64,000 bases of DNA from Mesostigma viride (taxonomy: Eukaryota; Streptophyta; Mesostigmatophyceae; Mesostigmatales; Mesostigmataceae). The stretch is from assembly GCA_009746045.1 (NCBI GenBank), contig RPFO01000213.1, positions 3,206,266 through 3,270,265 of the forward strand, in the 5' to 3' direction. A program made the translations under genes and the position numbers. Shown piece after piece: positions 1 to 17,580 of this stretch (positions are counted from its first letter, which is position 1; the number at the start of each line of letters is the position of its first letter). The notes beneath the pieces are model-generated. The model did not search any database. It was not told the DNA's origin and saw only the letters and a program-made list of their open reading frames with translations.

Positions 1-159
1 TGACTCATGAGTGGCATGATTGTCACCTGCTACGCGGTTGGCATGGCATGATTTTCACCGGCTAGGCGGTTGGCACCAATGTGTCCTTTCTCTCTCTCGT
101 CACTCCTTGTCATCGTTTCTCTCCTCATCCTGTCCTTTGTGCCCCTGTGTGCCCACCAG

Positions 160-6331
<6,172 letters not shown>

Positions 6332-7284
6332 GCGGAGCGGGCTGGCTGCCCTGCCACGCTACCCGGTGTGGGCAAGGGGCAGCGAGCAGAGCGACAGAGG
6401 GCAAGGGGCAAGGGAACACGTGGACCCTCCTGCCGTGGGCAAGGGGGCAGAGGGCAAGCAAGCGGCGTGTCGAGAAGGAGGCACGTGAGTGGTGCCTTGG
6501 CAAGGGGAACAGGCCCGTGGCGATGGGGGAAAGGGCCAGAAGGCCAGGGGACAAGAGGCATAGGGAAATGGGGCAAAACAGGAGGCAACCCTGGCGGGTT
6601 GATGCAGATGAGCACCACAGACGGTTGGTCATCCGCGTCAGTAGTGGGCCATGGGCTGTAACATCGTGGCAATACATCGTCTGCGGGATTACTTGTCCCT
6701 GAGTAGCATGGGCGCCCGTGGAGCCCCGCAAGTGCAAAGGCCCCAGGTCCTTGCTTGAAGGCAAAAACTCTGGTCTACCAAGTGCCCTTCCTGCGTTGTG
6801 GACGGGCGGAGAGGCTTTCTCATAATATTGAAGGGCACGAGCAAAGGAACAGCTAGCCCCTTGTGTATTTACAAAGGAAAAAGGGCGACACGTTTTTGAA
6901 TGCCAGCCACGTACGTTAGCGTTCTTATGTCATTGGGGTTCCCTTTAGGAAATATTCATGCGATTTTAGTTTGCGAAGCCAAGTAGCCCTGGGCGGCATC
7001 ATTTGCTGCGCACTGTAAATCTTATGTCAATCACACTAATAGCATAAAAGAAATTCGTTTGTAAATCAATGAGACACCCAGCGCAGTCCAGAAGTCTAGA
7101 GAGTCCGGACCATGGGAGCTCGAGCATGCCGTTATCGTATCCGCGCGTTTTCGAGTCGTTCAAAATCAGGGTTAACGTTTGTAAATGTCTAAATTTGAAT
7201 GGATCCGGCCATATCTCATAATACGTATTGAATTGAATTGCATATATATCATAATACGTATAGAATAGCATTAATTTTACAAGT
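6332..7284. other. Intergenic region downstream of OTC
   Basis: No convincing gene. The first 200 bases are purine-rich. A TGTAA motif, the usual chlorophyte poly(A) signal, is at 6657-6661, about 325 bp past the stop. Bases 7068-7125 (atcaatgagacacccagcgcag, then gagtccggaccatgggagctcgag) are a worn copy of the MITE-like end seen at 2447 and 33700. The rest is AT-rich and unrecognised. Confidence 0.6.
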
Positions 7285-8395
7285 GTCTAGAATAGCGTTT
7301 GTAGGCCGGCCATCTTGCATGCCGGAACCAGTCAGGTAGACACTGCATGCCCTAGGTCTGCATGGCCGGCCCCGGCCCAGCGGCTAGCTTGGCCAGCTAG
7401 GACGGCCGCATATCCTGACATGCATGCATGCATGGCGCCTGCCCCCCCCCTCCCCCCCCCGTGGGGAAGCGTCCGCGTGTTTGCAAACGCAGGAAGCGCG
7501 CTAGACAGGACCCCTACCTAGGTAGGGAGCTTAGATATACATACAGAGTTGGCTTGATGTTGTAGATTCTGATCAGACGCTCCGCAAAGGTGAAAACCAT
7601 TTGCGTTCAGTGCCGGGCCGCGGAAAACGCGGAAAAACGCGATCTGCAAATGAATCAGACCGGAATCGAACTGAGGACCTCTCGCACCAATTTTGCTGAC
7701 TATAGGACGGACGTCTCCGGTTACCATGGCATCGCCAACTTACACCTACAGTCATCCGCAAAAGTTCTCCTGTCCGGGGAGTGATGCAAGCCTTTCGGAT
7801 TTCGTACTAGATAAATCACTCGAGATCTGTGTGTAGGAGTACTACACACGTGTCTGCACGCGAGACTTGTTCCTGGTCTCGCACCGTGAGACGGGCTGAA
7901 CACGGCTGAGTCCTTCTTTGAGTAGAAGGGGGCGTAGCCGGTACTATCGAAATCAGCCAAGCGTTGTAGATAGATAGACCGGTAGGATTGCGTGACCGGT
8001 AGGACTGCGTGCCCCAAGGACATTCCTAAGAAGGTAGGCAAACATGTCACATGTGACCTACCCACAGCAGCTGCTGGCTGACCTAGTGGTCCCAGCTCAT
8101 TTTGAACATCACATTCACTCCCTCTCTCTTGCTTGGACTGCTATGCAGGACAAGAAGAGGTCGGGAAGACCGTTGTCCAGGCTCATACGCCCGCCCCTGT
8201 GGGCAATCCCCCTCCCCCCAAGCGGAAGGGGCGCTTTGCTGAGTAGCATAGGTATAGGGGTTTCTAGATTAGATTAGCTTATCTAGAGTTAGGTTAGTTC
8301 GGTTTCGCGGCTTTGTCCCCCCTCCATCCAGCCACGGGAATATGTGCTACATGATATCTCCCAACGGAGTCATTAATTATAATTAATTAGGAACA
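7285..8395 (+). mobile_element. Family C LINE fragment, interrupted by a nested insert
   Basis: Two parts of one 3'-terminal LINE copy. Bases 7285-7420 correspond to the stretch that in better copies reads AFVGHLARTSQVDTALGLAG. Bases 8005-8380 resume with the equivalent of PKDIPRKMGKH, LADLVVPAQFEH and the Pro-rich end, then the 3' untranslated part and its terminal hairpin ctcccaacggag at 8358-8369. The intervening 7421-8004 looks like a family D 3' region that itself carries a SINE-like insert. No intact frame remains. Confidence 0.7.
7568..7962 (-). mobile_element. Possible SINE or other short insertion with 9-bp target duplication
   Basis: The 395-bp segment is flanked by gttgtagat at 7559-7567 and 7963-7971. 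On the minus strand it holds a near-perfect tRNA B box (cagttcgattcc, around 7670-7681) and upstream of it cctatagtcagc, which is only loosely A-box like. No acceptor-stem pairing is seen, so it is not called a tRNA gene. A tRNA-related SINE is the best guess. Confidence 0.4.
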
Positions 8396-8737
8396 GAACT
8401 CCGTTGGGAGTATCTGTAGCACATAGCCCTTGAGAAGGGGCATATATGGCCTATAATACATTGTAAGCTACTTCCTGCGAGGGTGGGAATGTAAACAACA
8501 CTTGCTCTAGGTGCCGGCTAGGGCACCTGCACCACCCAGAGTCTCGATCGGGCAACTCCCAGCTAAGGGGAGCCCGTCATAGGTGGGGAAGATCATCATA
8601 GCTATACAAAAGCTCTAGAGCGTGGCATCTCAGCAGAGAGCAGCTCTCTGCATGGGCACAGCTTAACTACATAAAGCTAGGCATCATGTGGGGTGTGGCA
8701 CATCATAGGCACGCATGTACATGGCTAAATAATGCGC

Positions 8738-9122
8738 TGGGCTGGACCCAGTGATGTTAGACGCCGCAAGGCCCGCACCTTCAAAGAACAGCTAGTAGAG
8801 GACATGGGGGGCCTAGGCCTCTCCGTGATTTGGAAGAAGATGATGGACAAGGCCAAGTGGGCCCAGGTCATAGAGGACAACGAGCCCCCCCCAGTGGGGA
8901 AGCGCCCCCGTGTGCAATCCCACGGGAGCCGCACGCCAGATAGCTCCCCTAGGGCAGCGTGCGGCTGCCTAGATAGATGTTGTAGTTAGAATGCTGTTAG
9001 ATAGATGTAGTATGTAGCCTATGTAGATAGATTAGACCGGTAGGACTGTTTGCACCCATCCATCCATCCATCGGGGTTAATGCTCCGTGACTCCCCAACG
9101 GGAGCACGAGTCATTAATTAAT
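8738..9122 (+). mobile_element. Family D LINE, 5'-truncated, with 12-nt target-site duplication
   Basis: Inserted into the family B 3' UTR: taaataatgcgc occurs at 8726-8737 and again at 9123-9134. The insert opens with the C-terminal coding end (RTFKEQLVEDMGGLGLSV, IWKKMMDKAKWAQVIED, of the RRWKDQ...W...A.DR..W type that closes many LINE polyproteins), then a short UTR, (catc)n, the hairpin ctccccaacgggag and a TTAA tail. It is a clean example of target-primed insertion. Confidence 0.8.
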
Positions 9123-9267
9123 TAAATAATGCGCGTGAGTCAGCTGGTATAGTGCCTGTAGGAGGCGTACATGTACATGGCCACGGTCTATCTAGATATT
9201 CTACACTACTGCTGCTGTATTCCCCTAAGCTGGGGCGTCTGGAGTCGCTGGGGCCGCGGGGGTTGCC

Positions 9268-9870
9268 TCAGTGCCAGGGCTTGTGGCCGACGTAGATGGC
9301 TGCCCCCTTCCAGTACACCGGCTGCCCCGCCTTGGTCTGCCGGAGCTGGAGGTAGGTCGGCCATAGCTCCCGTCGCCGTTGTTGCTGCGCCAGGGTCAAG
9401 TCGTCGTCAAGGGTGAAGAGAGTCTTCTCGAGCCGCTTGCGGCGTCTGAGAAAAGAAATCTTGTCCACCGGGTTCTTAAAGGTGAGAAGGAGCGGGGGCG
9501 CCCCTGCCTTACCTCGCGCGCGGGGAAGGCGGTGGGCGACCAGCTTGATCGATCTCACCAGTAAGGCCCATGCGACTAAGAATTTCTCTCTCAAACGCAT
9601 GTGCAAGCTTCTCGGAATTCTCACCTTCCATGTCGAAGTTCTTGACAATGACGTTAAGGCTGCGCTTGGCGAGCTCGGCCTCCTCGATCGCGGAGGTCGA
9701 GCGTCTGCTGCTGGAGCTGCATGTGCGGCAACGGCGGAGGTGGTGCATGGAGGTGGCGTGCATGTCCGCCCAGGTCGGGATGGGAGGCGTATCGCTGGCC
9801 AAGCCAGCCGGGGCTGGCTTGGCGGCAATGTCCTTCACCGCCTGGGCCGGTGAGGCCTGCGGTGTTTTGC
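9268..9870 (-). pseudogene. Family B ORF1 (RNA-binding LINE ORF1-like), degraded
   Basis: On the minus strand the C-terminal half reads LVAHRLPRARGKAGAPPLLL, then KISFLRRRKRLEKTLFTLDD DLTLAQQQRRRELWPTYLQL in pieces and ends YWKGAAIYVGHKPW. The pattern (HR.P followed by a LLTF strand, a K-rich helix, DDLT and R..LW) recalls the RRM and C-terminal domains of L1-type ORF1 proteins. The N-terminal half, with VIVKNFDMEGENSEKLAHAF, is in another frame, so at least one frameshift separates them. Non-functional here. Confidence 0.65.
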
Positions 9871-9872
9871 AA

Positions 9873-10030
9873 CGGAGTCATGTTATAATTTAATTTTATT
9901 TAATTTTAATTGCGTGTCCCCATCCATCCATCCATCGGGGTTAATGCTTCGTGACTCCCCAACGGGAGCACCAGTTTAATTAATTAATTAATTAATTAAT
10001 TAATTAATTAATTAATTAATTAATTGATTA
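9873..10030 (+). mobile_element. Stacked LINE 3' tails (family C end then family D end)
   Basis: Bases 9876-9912 carry the family C terminus (caacggagtcatgttataatttaatttt). This is followed at 9913-9972 by a strongly truncated family D end (catccatccatccatcgggg, hairpin ctccccaacgggag), and then about 55 bp of TTAA repeats. Only the last few dozen bases of each element are present. Confidence 0.65.
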
Positions 10031-10124
10031 TAATGGTGCCTGCCCCAAAGGACGAACCCAGGTGGGTTGGTAGACCAGCACTCAATTACGTGTACAGATC
10101 GATCAGTTGCATGCTGGCCGCTAA

Positions 10125-10768
10125 CACTGGCAGCTAAGCTCAACGGCACAGTTTACAGGATGCTCCGACAGGTCCTGAACGTAGGGTTTTCCAAGCGCCC
10201 GTCATTAGAGTCTTTGTATCAGGGCATGCCTCGTATTTCGGACGAGATTAGACAGTGTAGGATAGCATTTGTAGGACACCTTGCTCGCACCAGCCAGGTC
10301 GACACCGCCCTTGGTCTGGCAGGCCCCCAGCGGCTTGGCCAGCCAGGGCGGCATATTCTGAGTTTCTGACAGTGGCCTGGGCCCAAGGGCATTCCCAAAA
10401 GGGTAGGGAAACATGTCACAAACTACGTCCAGATGTTGCTGGATGGCCTAGGTACTGGTCCCAGCCCAGTTTGAATACCGCATCCACTCTCTCTCCCTTC
10501 TTTGGACTGCCATGCAGAACAAGACGCGGTGGCAGAAGCCTTGTTAAGGCTCACACGCCCGACCCTGTGGGCAAGCCACCTCCCCCCAAGAGGAGGAGGC
10601 GTTTTGATGAGTATAGGGTAGTTAGGATTTTTCTAGACTAGTAGATAGATTAGCGTCAGGATAGTCCGATTACGCGGCTCTCTCCACTCCACCATGCACC
10701 CATCAAGGAATATGTGCTACATGATCTCCCAATGGAGGCATGTTATAATTTAATTTCATTTAATTTAA
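10125..10768 (+). mobile_element. Family C LINE C-terminal region and 3' end
   Basis: The best-preserved copy of this coding end. Bases 10139-10369 read KLNGTVYRMLRQVLNVGF, SLESLYQGMPRISDEIRQ and AFVGHLARTSQVDTALGLAG without a stop, the layout (RMLR..LNV, LPR.S..IR.RR..F.GH) that follows the reverse transcriptase in many LINE polyproteins. The continuation to the Pro/Lys-rich end (about 10615) is frameshifted. The 3' UTR ends ctcccaatggag and a TTTAA-rich tail. Confidence 0.75.
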
Positions 10769-11117
10769 TGCTGGCTGACGTCATGGTCCCAGCTCAGTTT
10801 GAACACCGTATTTCCTCCCTCTCTCTAGTTGGATCGACTGCCATGCAGGACAAGAAGAGTCATGGCAGACCACTGTCCAGGCCCCAGGTGGCACACGCCA
10901 GCCCGGCCGGCCGGCCCTCATGGGCAAGCCCCCTCCCCCCACTGGCGGAAGGGGCGCTTAAATACCATTAGTACGTAGCTAAGTAGCCAGCTAGGATTTT
11001 GCATGGTAGATTAGACTAGAGTTAGCTACATATGTTAGTTTTTCGCGGCTCCGTTCATGTGCACACCCCCGCCCACCCACCCGGCCTACAGTAGCAATGG
11101 AATCATGCTACATGATC
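10769..11117 (+). mobile_element. Family C LINE 3' end, left half of a split copy
   Basis: Starts at ctggctgacgtcatggtcccag and runs through the 3' UTR to gctacatgatctcc at 11105-11118. Its remaining terminus, tgacctcccaacggagtcatgc and TTTAA tail, lies at 13387-13440. The 2.3 kb between is a later nested insertion. Confidence 0.65.
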
Positions 11118-11482
<365 letters not shown>

Positions 11483-11485
11483 TAA

Positions 11486-13174
11486 CCCCTAAATGGTCTG
11501 AGATCCTGCCGATAAACCGGCTGGATCTTCACAATTTTGCAAACCAGATGCCATCCAACCTACCCATATCCAATGGCTGTCCTTGGAGGCCAAGCATGTC
11601 CATGAGTTGCCCTTCGGGTTGGTATATCACAACCTCACATATATGCAGGGTAGGCCATGTTTAACTGCCGTCAAAGTCAGGGGGGTCAAGACGCGCGTTT
11701 TCATTTTTGGTAGAATGTGCATTTTGAATTATGTTATAAGACCTAGGCACCTACCACTTCAGGGATGATAAACAATTAGTTGCTGAACAGTTTGAGCCAT
11801 TGGGGTCATCATTTGGGTGGGTATACCAGCAGTTACACCCAGTACAGCCCATAGGGGTACCGTTGGTAAAAAGCAACCAAGGGAGTAGGGGTGGGCATAC
11901 TAACTCCTAATATGGCCACCAACCATGCCAAACAATACATTTCCCTTCCACAATGATGGGGAAACATGACTGCATCATCATACTGACCTTATATGGCACC
12001 TATGTGCAGGTGCCACCTTGTCCATGCACGCAGGTAACGCGGTACGGATACCCTACGCAAGGCACGCATTCTAGGAGGCAACCACCAACAAACTAGTGAT
12101 GTTGAGCCTATTTCAGCTTTCCCTAGCAAGGATTAACTAGGCCTAAGCTGCTATAGCTTGCCAGGTGATGGCCAGCACACCTGGTGGCACATGCTGTCAA
12201 TGGGAAGCTTTTACTCACCAGTTACGTGCTTGATGATGCCACAGAGACCAGCCAACTGCCTCACACTCATGCAATATGTGTATGGGAAATGTATAACAAA
12301 CATATATGGAGGTATTCAAACCCATACAGCCTCTAAAACGTATCACCATCACCCTGTGGCAGGTCAACTGACTGAGGGAAGCATCTAAGAAGGGTGTTTT
12401 AGAAAGGGGCCAGGCCAGGGTCAAGAAAGAGCATGAATAGTGCAAAAAGAATGTGCAACACAAGCTAGAACGTATATATAAACGTCAAACATCGATAGGA
12501 AAACGATGCTTAAGCTTTACCAGGCATGGATGGCGTTACCTTGGCCCAGGCGGTGGCCGCAAAATGGCGCATTTCGGCACACCAAAGTTGTGCAGCATGG
12601 TCGCTGGATTCGGCGATTTCTGGCCACCCTTGCACGTTTACGACTACTATGTATCATAAAAAGTACAAAGAAACCAATATATCCTTTAAAATACGCCGGA
12701 AAGGTATTGCTGTCAACGTTTCTATCGTCCGGCCTGATCGCAGTTTTTTCCAGCAAGAACGCTGCCGACACCTATCAAATGGCATTCCCGCGCACCAAAA
12801 ATTGGCCTGTATGATCTTTAGGACGTTTAAAATCAATATCCTAAGTTTGGCCAGAAAACTCGAACGCAAACGTAAATGCCATGCGTGGGCGCAAGCCGCC
12901 ATGGCCAGGTCGTCGTTTTCCGGAATGCACGTTGTACGTGAAAAAGTACCCTGACCCCTTGTACTTTGACCGGCCAGAACACCTCTATAACTTTGTCAAA
13001 AGTATGCAAACCCTAGTACCATGCTGTGAAGAATTTTATAAACTTTCGATCTTCTCAGCTAAACTTTTCCTAATTCTCAATAGATTTCGCGGCATCTGGT
13101 CCCCCGAGAAGGGGCCGATGCATCGGCTGGAACTCGATTTTTGGCGGAAAATCGGCAGCAAGACCATTTAGGGG
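11486..13174. mobile_element. PiggyBac-like non-autonomous DNA element with TTAA target duplication
   Basis: The 1689-bp element starts CCCCTAAATGGTCT and ends with the inverse AGACCATTTAGGGG, and is directly flanked by TTAA on both sides (11482-11485 and 13175-13178). A second matching block (TGCCGAT) follows 7-10 bp further in at both ends. TTAA duplication plus CCC...GGG termini is the established signature of piggyBac elements. No transposase is visible: the longest frames inside are under 150 aa and unrecognised. It sits within a (CTTA)n array. Confidence 0.82.
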
Positions 13175-13178
13175 TTAA

Positions 13179-13365
<187 letters not shown>

Positions 13366-13444
13366 TACTTATACTTACTACATCATGTATGACCTCCCAA
13401 CGGAGTCATGCTATAATTTAATTTGTAATTTAATCATATTATAT

Positions 13445-13610
13445 TGACAATATTACTGGCACTCGAAGGACTTAGGAGAGGACCGCGACTGCTCTTCAAG
13501 GTCTTGGTCGACCTCCCGGTTCTCACATATACAGGGCTGAGGCCTGGACGCTCATGCACAGAACCGCGCCAGGAATTCTCGATCCCGGTGCGTCATAGCT
13601 GCCTGCGGCC
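13445..13610 (+). mobile_element. Family C LINE fragment (end of reverse transcriptase)
   Basis: Matches the part of 16660-16790 that reads W..KDLGEHRK and LKVLV..VLTYGAEAWTLT; here LLFKVLVDLPVLTYTG and EAWTLM are seen in different frames. Bases 13611-14149 after it hold no recognisable gene or repeat. Confidence 0.55.
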
Positions 13611-14149
13611 GCTGCTGACATCTTGTCGGCAGCCTTCAGTACCCTCCGGCCTGAGCACCTTGAGAGCGGGCTGAGGCGCCAGTTGTCGCGACGGTTTCAC
13701 GCCAGGAAACCGCAATTATCTGATGCGCGCGATCGAGCACGAGACGGTGGTCAGACTTCAGGATCCACCGTGATGACCGAATCTAGTGCAGCACGCCAGC
13801 ATCCACAATGTAGAGAGAGGGGCGCTGAGCCCGGCGCGTACGCAGATATAGACAATTAAGGCAGACCACCAAATCCGACGGCCAAAAAAAGGTGGCTATT
13901 AAAGAGCCTGTTGGGCGCGCGGGGTGTGCGAAAGAATCATTGCATGCAACCAGCACAGATTCGGCCAACAGATCCGCAAAGAGATCCGTGTTACCGTTGC
14001 ATGGCCGCCGTGTTCAAGGGGGCGTACTGAGCGCCGCCGGTGCCGACTGGCAGCGTGGCGTCGGCCGGCGTCGAGCAGCATAACCAGAAAGTGCGTGGCG
14101 CGCGCGCCGGCAAGCCGTCAAGTGATCTTCGAAGCATAGCAATTAAGGA

Positions 14150-14640
14150 CGTAGCAGGGCTGGATGTACGAGGGCTAAGCTAAGGCTATGGCTGGTTGTG
14201 TACCGTGCGTTATAGCGGTGCACGTGACTAGGTATGGTGGCAAGGCTAGGCAAACATTCTAGGCATGGCTGCCATGCATGGCGGCAGCGACTATACCAAT
14301 GATTATACAAGAGCTATTCTAGCCCGCGCTCAGCAGCAGCAGCAGCGAGTCAGCGACCCGACCTGTGGCCTGAATACCTCCGCCACAAGCAGGGCCCCAA
14401 GAAGCCCAAGCTTGGGTGTTACTAGGTGGAGGCCGTGGCGGGGACTTGATGATCAACCACAAGATGTGGACGACCCCTGCGGGCTAGAATATATAGCCCT
14501 AGCTAATTGAAATCATTGGTATAATCACTGCGCCGCCATCCGTGGCAGCCATGCCTAGAATGTTTGCCTAGCCGTGCCCCCATACCTAGTCGCGAACGTG
14601 CACCGCTAATTAACACACGATACACCATCAGCCATAGCCG
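14150..14640. mobile_element. Family A LINE pieces (minus 3' UTR, then plus ORF1 end)
   Basis: 14150-14280 is the family A 3' UTR on the minus strand. 14325-14490 is the end of family A ORF1 on the plus strand (QQQ..., DLWPEYLRHKQGPKKPK, then GGDLMINHKMWT, stop TAG), followed directly by its 3' UTR to about 14640. This is a second, independent instance of ORF1 running straight into that UTR. Bases 14641-14936 are unrecognised. Confidence 0.65.
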
Positions 14641-14936
14641 GCTGGATTGCGTAGAGTAGTATCTCCACACATCTGAACCCTGTGATGCCAGATCTCCTTT
14701 GCGGCCGTTCCGAGCTTGGAACTGGATTCGTTGTCCACATCGTCGCGTCGCTGCAGCAACGCGATGTTTTCTGGCCAGCTAGCATACGCGGGCTTTGGTT
14801 CCAGCCGCACATTTGAAAGTGCTATCCTCCGGATTTTTGCCTTTGCACCGTGACAGTGCAGTTCTTGGACGTTTGGAATCATGGCATGGCTAACGTAATG
14901 ACTGACTTAAGCTAGATCTTTTCAGTGGTTTCCCAT

Positions 14937-15285
14937 TTGCGGGTATTTCCTCGTAAATGGGGGGAGAGCGATCGCAGCAATGGTGCTTACCGCCTTACCC
15001 CCACACACTCCCGGCCAGTTATAGGCTCGAAACACACGCCTTGATCATGAGCAAGCTGTTTCCCGCCTTTCCGGCCCCACCGTCTATAGGTCATCTAGTC
15101 GCTCTACAAGTAAGCCAGCCATAATTTCAATGCACAAGGCTACACATTTCCATCACCACTCATAATATTCATCATGCATCCTGAACGACTCGAACACGCG
15201 GACAAGATAACGGCAGGCTCGAGCTACCATGGTCCGGATTCGATCTCCCGATTTCTGGCCTGCGCTGGTTGTCTCCTTGATAGCC
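14937..15285. mobile_element. MITE-like repeat, copy 1
   Basis: About 340 bp that align along their whole length with 33415-33733: gtatttcctcgtaaatgg at the left, cggccccaccgtctataggt in the middle, and cgctggttgtctccttgata at the right. Longest frames are short. It is non-coding and dispersed; isolated right ends occur at 2447-2505 and 7068-7125. Termini resemble tatcaaggaga inverted. Confidence 0.72.
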
Positions 15286-15371
15286 TTAGCTTAGCCCAGC
15301 TCACTTTGTATGACAGCCAGCCGGCATGCTACGTCATCCTGGCTATTAAAAAAAAAAAATAAAAAAATTCT

Positions 15372-16193
15372 AACATGACTCCGTCGGGAGATCATGTAGC
15401 ACATATATTCCTTGCTGGATGGAATTGGAGGCCGGTGGGCGAAGCAGCGGAATCGAACTATAAAGCTAACTCTAAGCTATCTAGTCTATAATAAAACCCT
15501 AACTACTCTAATCAGCAAAGCGCCCGCCCTTGCGCTTAGGGGGAGGGCCGGGGCTTGCCCACAGGGGCTGGCGTGTGAGCCTGGACTTGTAATCTTCTGC
15601 CACCTCTTCTTGTTCTGCATAGTGCTCAGTCCAAGCAAGAGAGAGGGAGTGAATGTGGTGTTCAAACTGATCGAGCTTGGACCACTACTAGGTCGCGGCC
15701 AGTGCTCAACATCTGTTTGCAGTTCATCATGGCAGGTTTACCCAACTTTCTAGGAATGTCCTTGGGGCCAGCCCAGGTCAGGATGTGCCGCCCTGGTTGG
15801 CCAAGCCGCCAGCTGGGGGCCGGCCCGGACCAAGGGCGGTATCTACTTGCATGACTGGTGCAAGCAAGATCATGTCCTACAACAAATGCTATCATACGCT
15901 GCCTAATCTCGTCCGAAATGCGAGGCATACCCTGATACAAAGACTCTAATGACCTATGTGTGGAAAACCCTACATTCAGGACCTCAGTGTCGAAGCATCC
16001 TGTAATTAACCGACGTGTCGTCCAGCAATTGGCGTCCAGCATTGTGTCCGTGCTCAAGTGCCCATGCCTCGGCGCCGGATACGTAAGCACCGTCGTGAGG
16101 ACGAGGACCTTGAAGAGCATGCGCTTGCGGGGCTCGCCCAGGTCCTTCGAGTGCCAGTAGGTTTTGAGTGAACGAAGCCTAGCCCATGCCCGG
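15372..16193 (-). mobile_element. Family C LINE 3' part, minus strand
   Basis: On the minus strand: the end of the RT region (LFKVLVLT.VLTY), then VLNVGFSTHRSLESLYQG, MPRISDEIRQ and the GQPGRHILTWAGPKDIPRKLG stretch, down to the 3' hairpin (ctcccgacggag) and terminus at 15372. It abuts a plus-strand copy of the same family at about 16194, head to head. Several frameshifts. Confidence 0.75.
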
Positions 16194-17580
16194 GCCTGTT
16201 CATTATTAATTGTCGTGGATCACGTCATGCGCCAGGCATGCACGTGCACGCTTTATTTAATACTGCCGGGGTTCGAGCCGGGCGGCTTGGACATCCGATC
16301 GCGAATATGGCGGCGGTGACCCTGGCTACCCCCTGTCCGACCTGATCCATGCGGATGATACCGCCCTCATCGAGCGGGGCGCCCCGAGCACATTCAGACC
16401 TGGCTGGCCGGACTTGGACTCAGGCGTGGGCGGTGGGCCGGTTGGAGATTACTGCGTCAAAACTGAGGCGATGGTGATTGGTTGGGGCTATACCAGTCGC
16501 CCGCCGCTGCCGCGGCGGCTGCTAGACGGGAAGGAGGTCAAGTTCCGTGATCGCTTCAAACTGCTGGGGAGCATGCTCCCTGACACCGCGCCGACGATGT
16601 GGACATCCGCATGCATCGGCCTGGCCTGGCCTGGCCTAGGCATCGTTCGCTCAAAACCCGTACTGGCACTCGAAGGACCTGGGCGAGCACCGCAAGCGCA
16701 TGCTCCTCAAGGTCCTGGTCCTCATGGTGCTCACCTATATGGCGCCGAGGCATGGACGCTCACGGACACACTGCATGGCCAGTCGGTTTGACGGCTGAAC
16801 GGCACGGTAACCAGGATGCTCCGCCAGGCCCTGAAGGTAGGGTTTTCCACACATAGGTCTTTAGAATCTTTGTACCAGGGTATCAGTGCCTCGCATTTCG
16901 GACGAGATTAGACAGCGTAGTCCTGATAGCATTCGTAGGACATCCTACTCGCACCTGTCAGGTAGGACACCAACCCCAGTCTGGCTGGCCCCAAGCGGCT
17001 TTGCCAGGACTGCGGCATATATCCTGAGACCTGGCCTGGCCCGAAGGACTGTCATTCCTATAAAAAGATGGGTAAACATGCCATGATGACCTACCCCTAG
17101 CAGCTGCTGGCCGACCTAGTGGTCGCAGCCCCGTTTGAAAACCGCATTCACTCCCTCTCTCTTTCTTGGACTGCTACACCGAACAAGAAGAGGTGGAAGA
17201 CAATTCTCCAGGCTCACACGTTGGCCAGCCCCAGTGGGCAAGCCTCCCCCCCCCCGTGCAAGAGGAAGGGGCTCTTTGCTAAGTAGAATAGTTAGGGTTT
17301 TATAGATTAGCTTAGCTTAAGTTGCCGGCCATCTTGCTCGCACAGACCAGGTGAATACCGATGTACGTGGGCCCTGCGGGCCGGCCTAGGATTGGCCAAC
17401 CAGGTAAACTGAACACCTCCTATGGCAGGGTCCCTTCAAATGTCCCACGTCGTAACCCACTGGCAAACTTGGAGTTAGATTAGTTCGGTTTCGCGGCTTC
17501 GTCCACCTCCATCCATTCAGCAAGGGAATATGTGCTACATGATCTCCCAACAGAGTCATGTTATAATTTGTTTTTATTTT
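16194..17580 (+). mobile_element. Family C LINE: reverse transcriptase to 3' end, plus strand
   Basis: Begins with LFIIVVDHVMRQA-like RT sequence (16197-16240) and continues through the catalytic segment DLIHADDTALIERGA (16340-16384, the ADD of the RT active site), KTEAMVIG, LLDGKEVKFRDRFKLLGSML (16520-16580), AEAWTLTDTL and RMLRQALKVGFSTHRS. The 3' UTR ends with ctcccaacagag at 17543. Frameshifts and stops break it. Bases 17300-17420 include a second small CTD fragment. Confidence 0.75.

Larger units (their letters stand above)
8396..9872 (-). mobile_element. Family B LINE copy (ORF1 end plus 3' UTR), minus strand
   Basis: Reading on the minus strand from 9870: an ORF1 remnant (to 9268), then a 3' UTR that continues at 8396-8737 after an insertion at 8738-9122, and ends at the hairpin actccgttgggag near 8409. 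The same order (ORF1 end, then this UTR, with no reverse transcriptase between) is seen on the plus strand at 26590-28240, which supports the boundaries. Confidence 0.75.

Noticed and set aside
7660-7740. tRNA gene on the minus strand
   Set aside because: B box is good but there is no matching A box, anticodon arm or acceptor stem; kept only as part of a possible SINE.
15662-16120. Host gene on the minus strand
   Set aside because: Sequence is a LINE family C coding end, repeated many times in the window.
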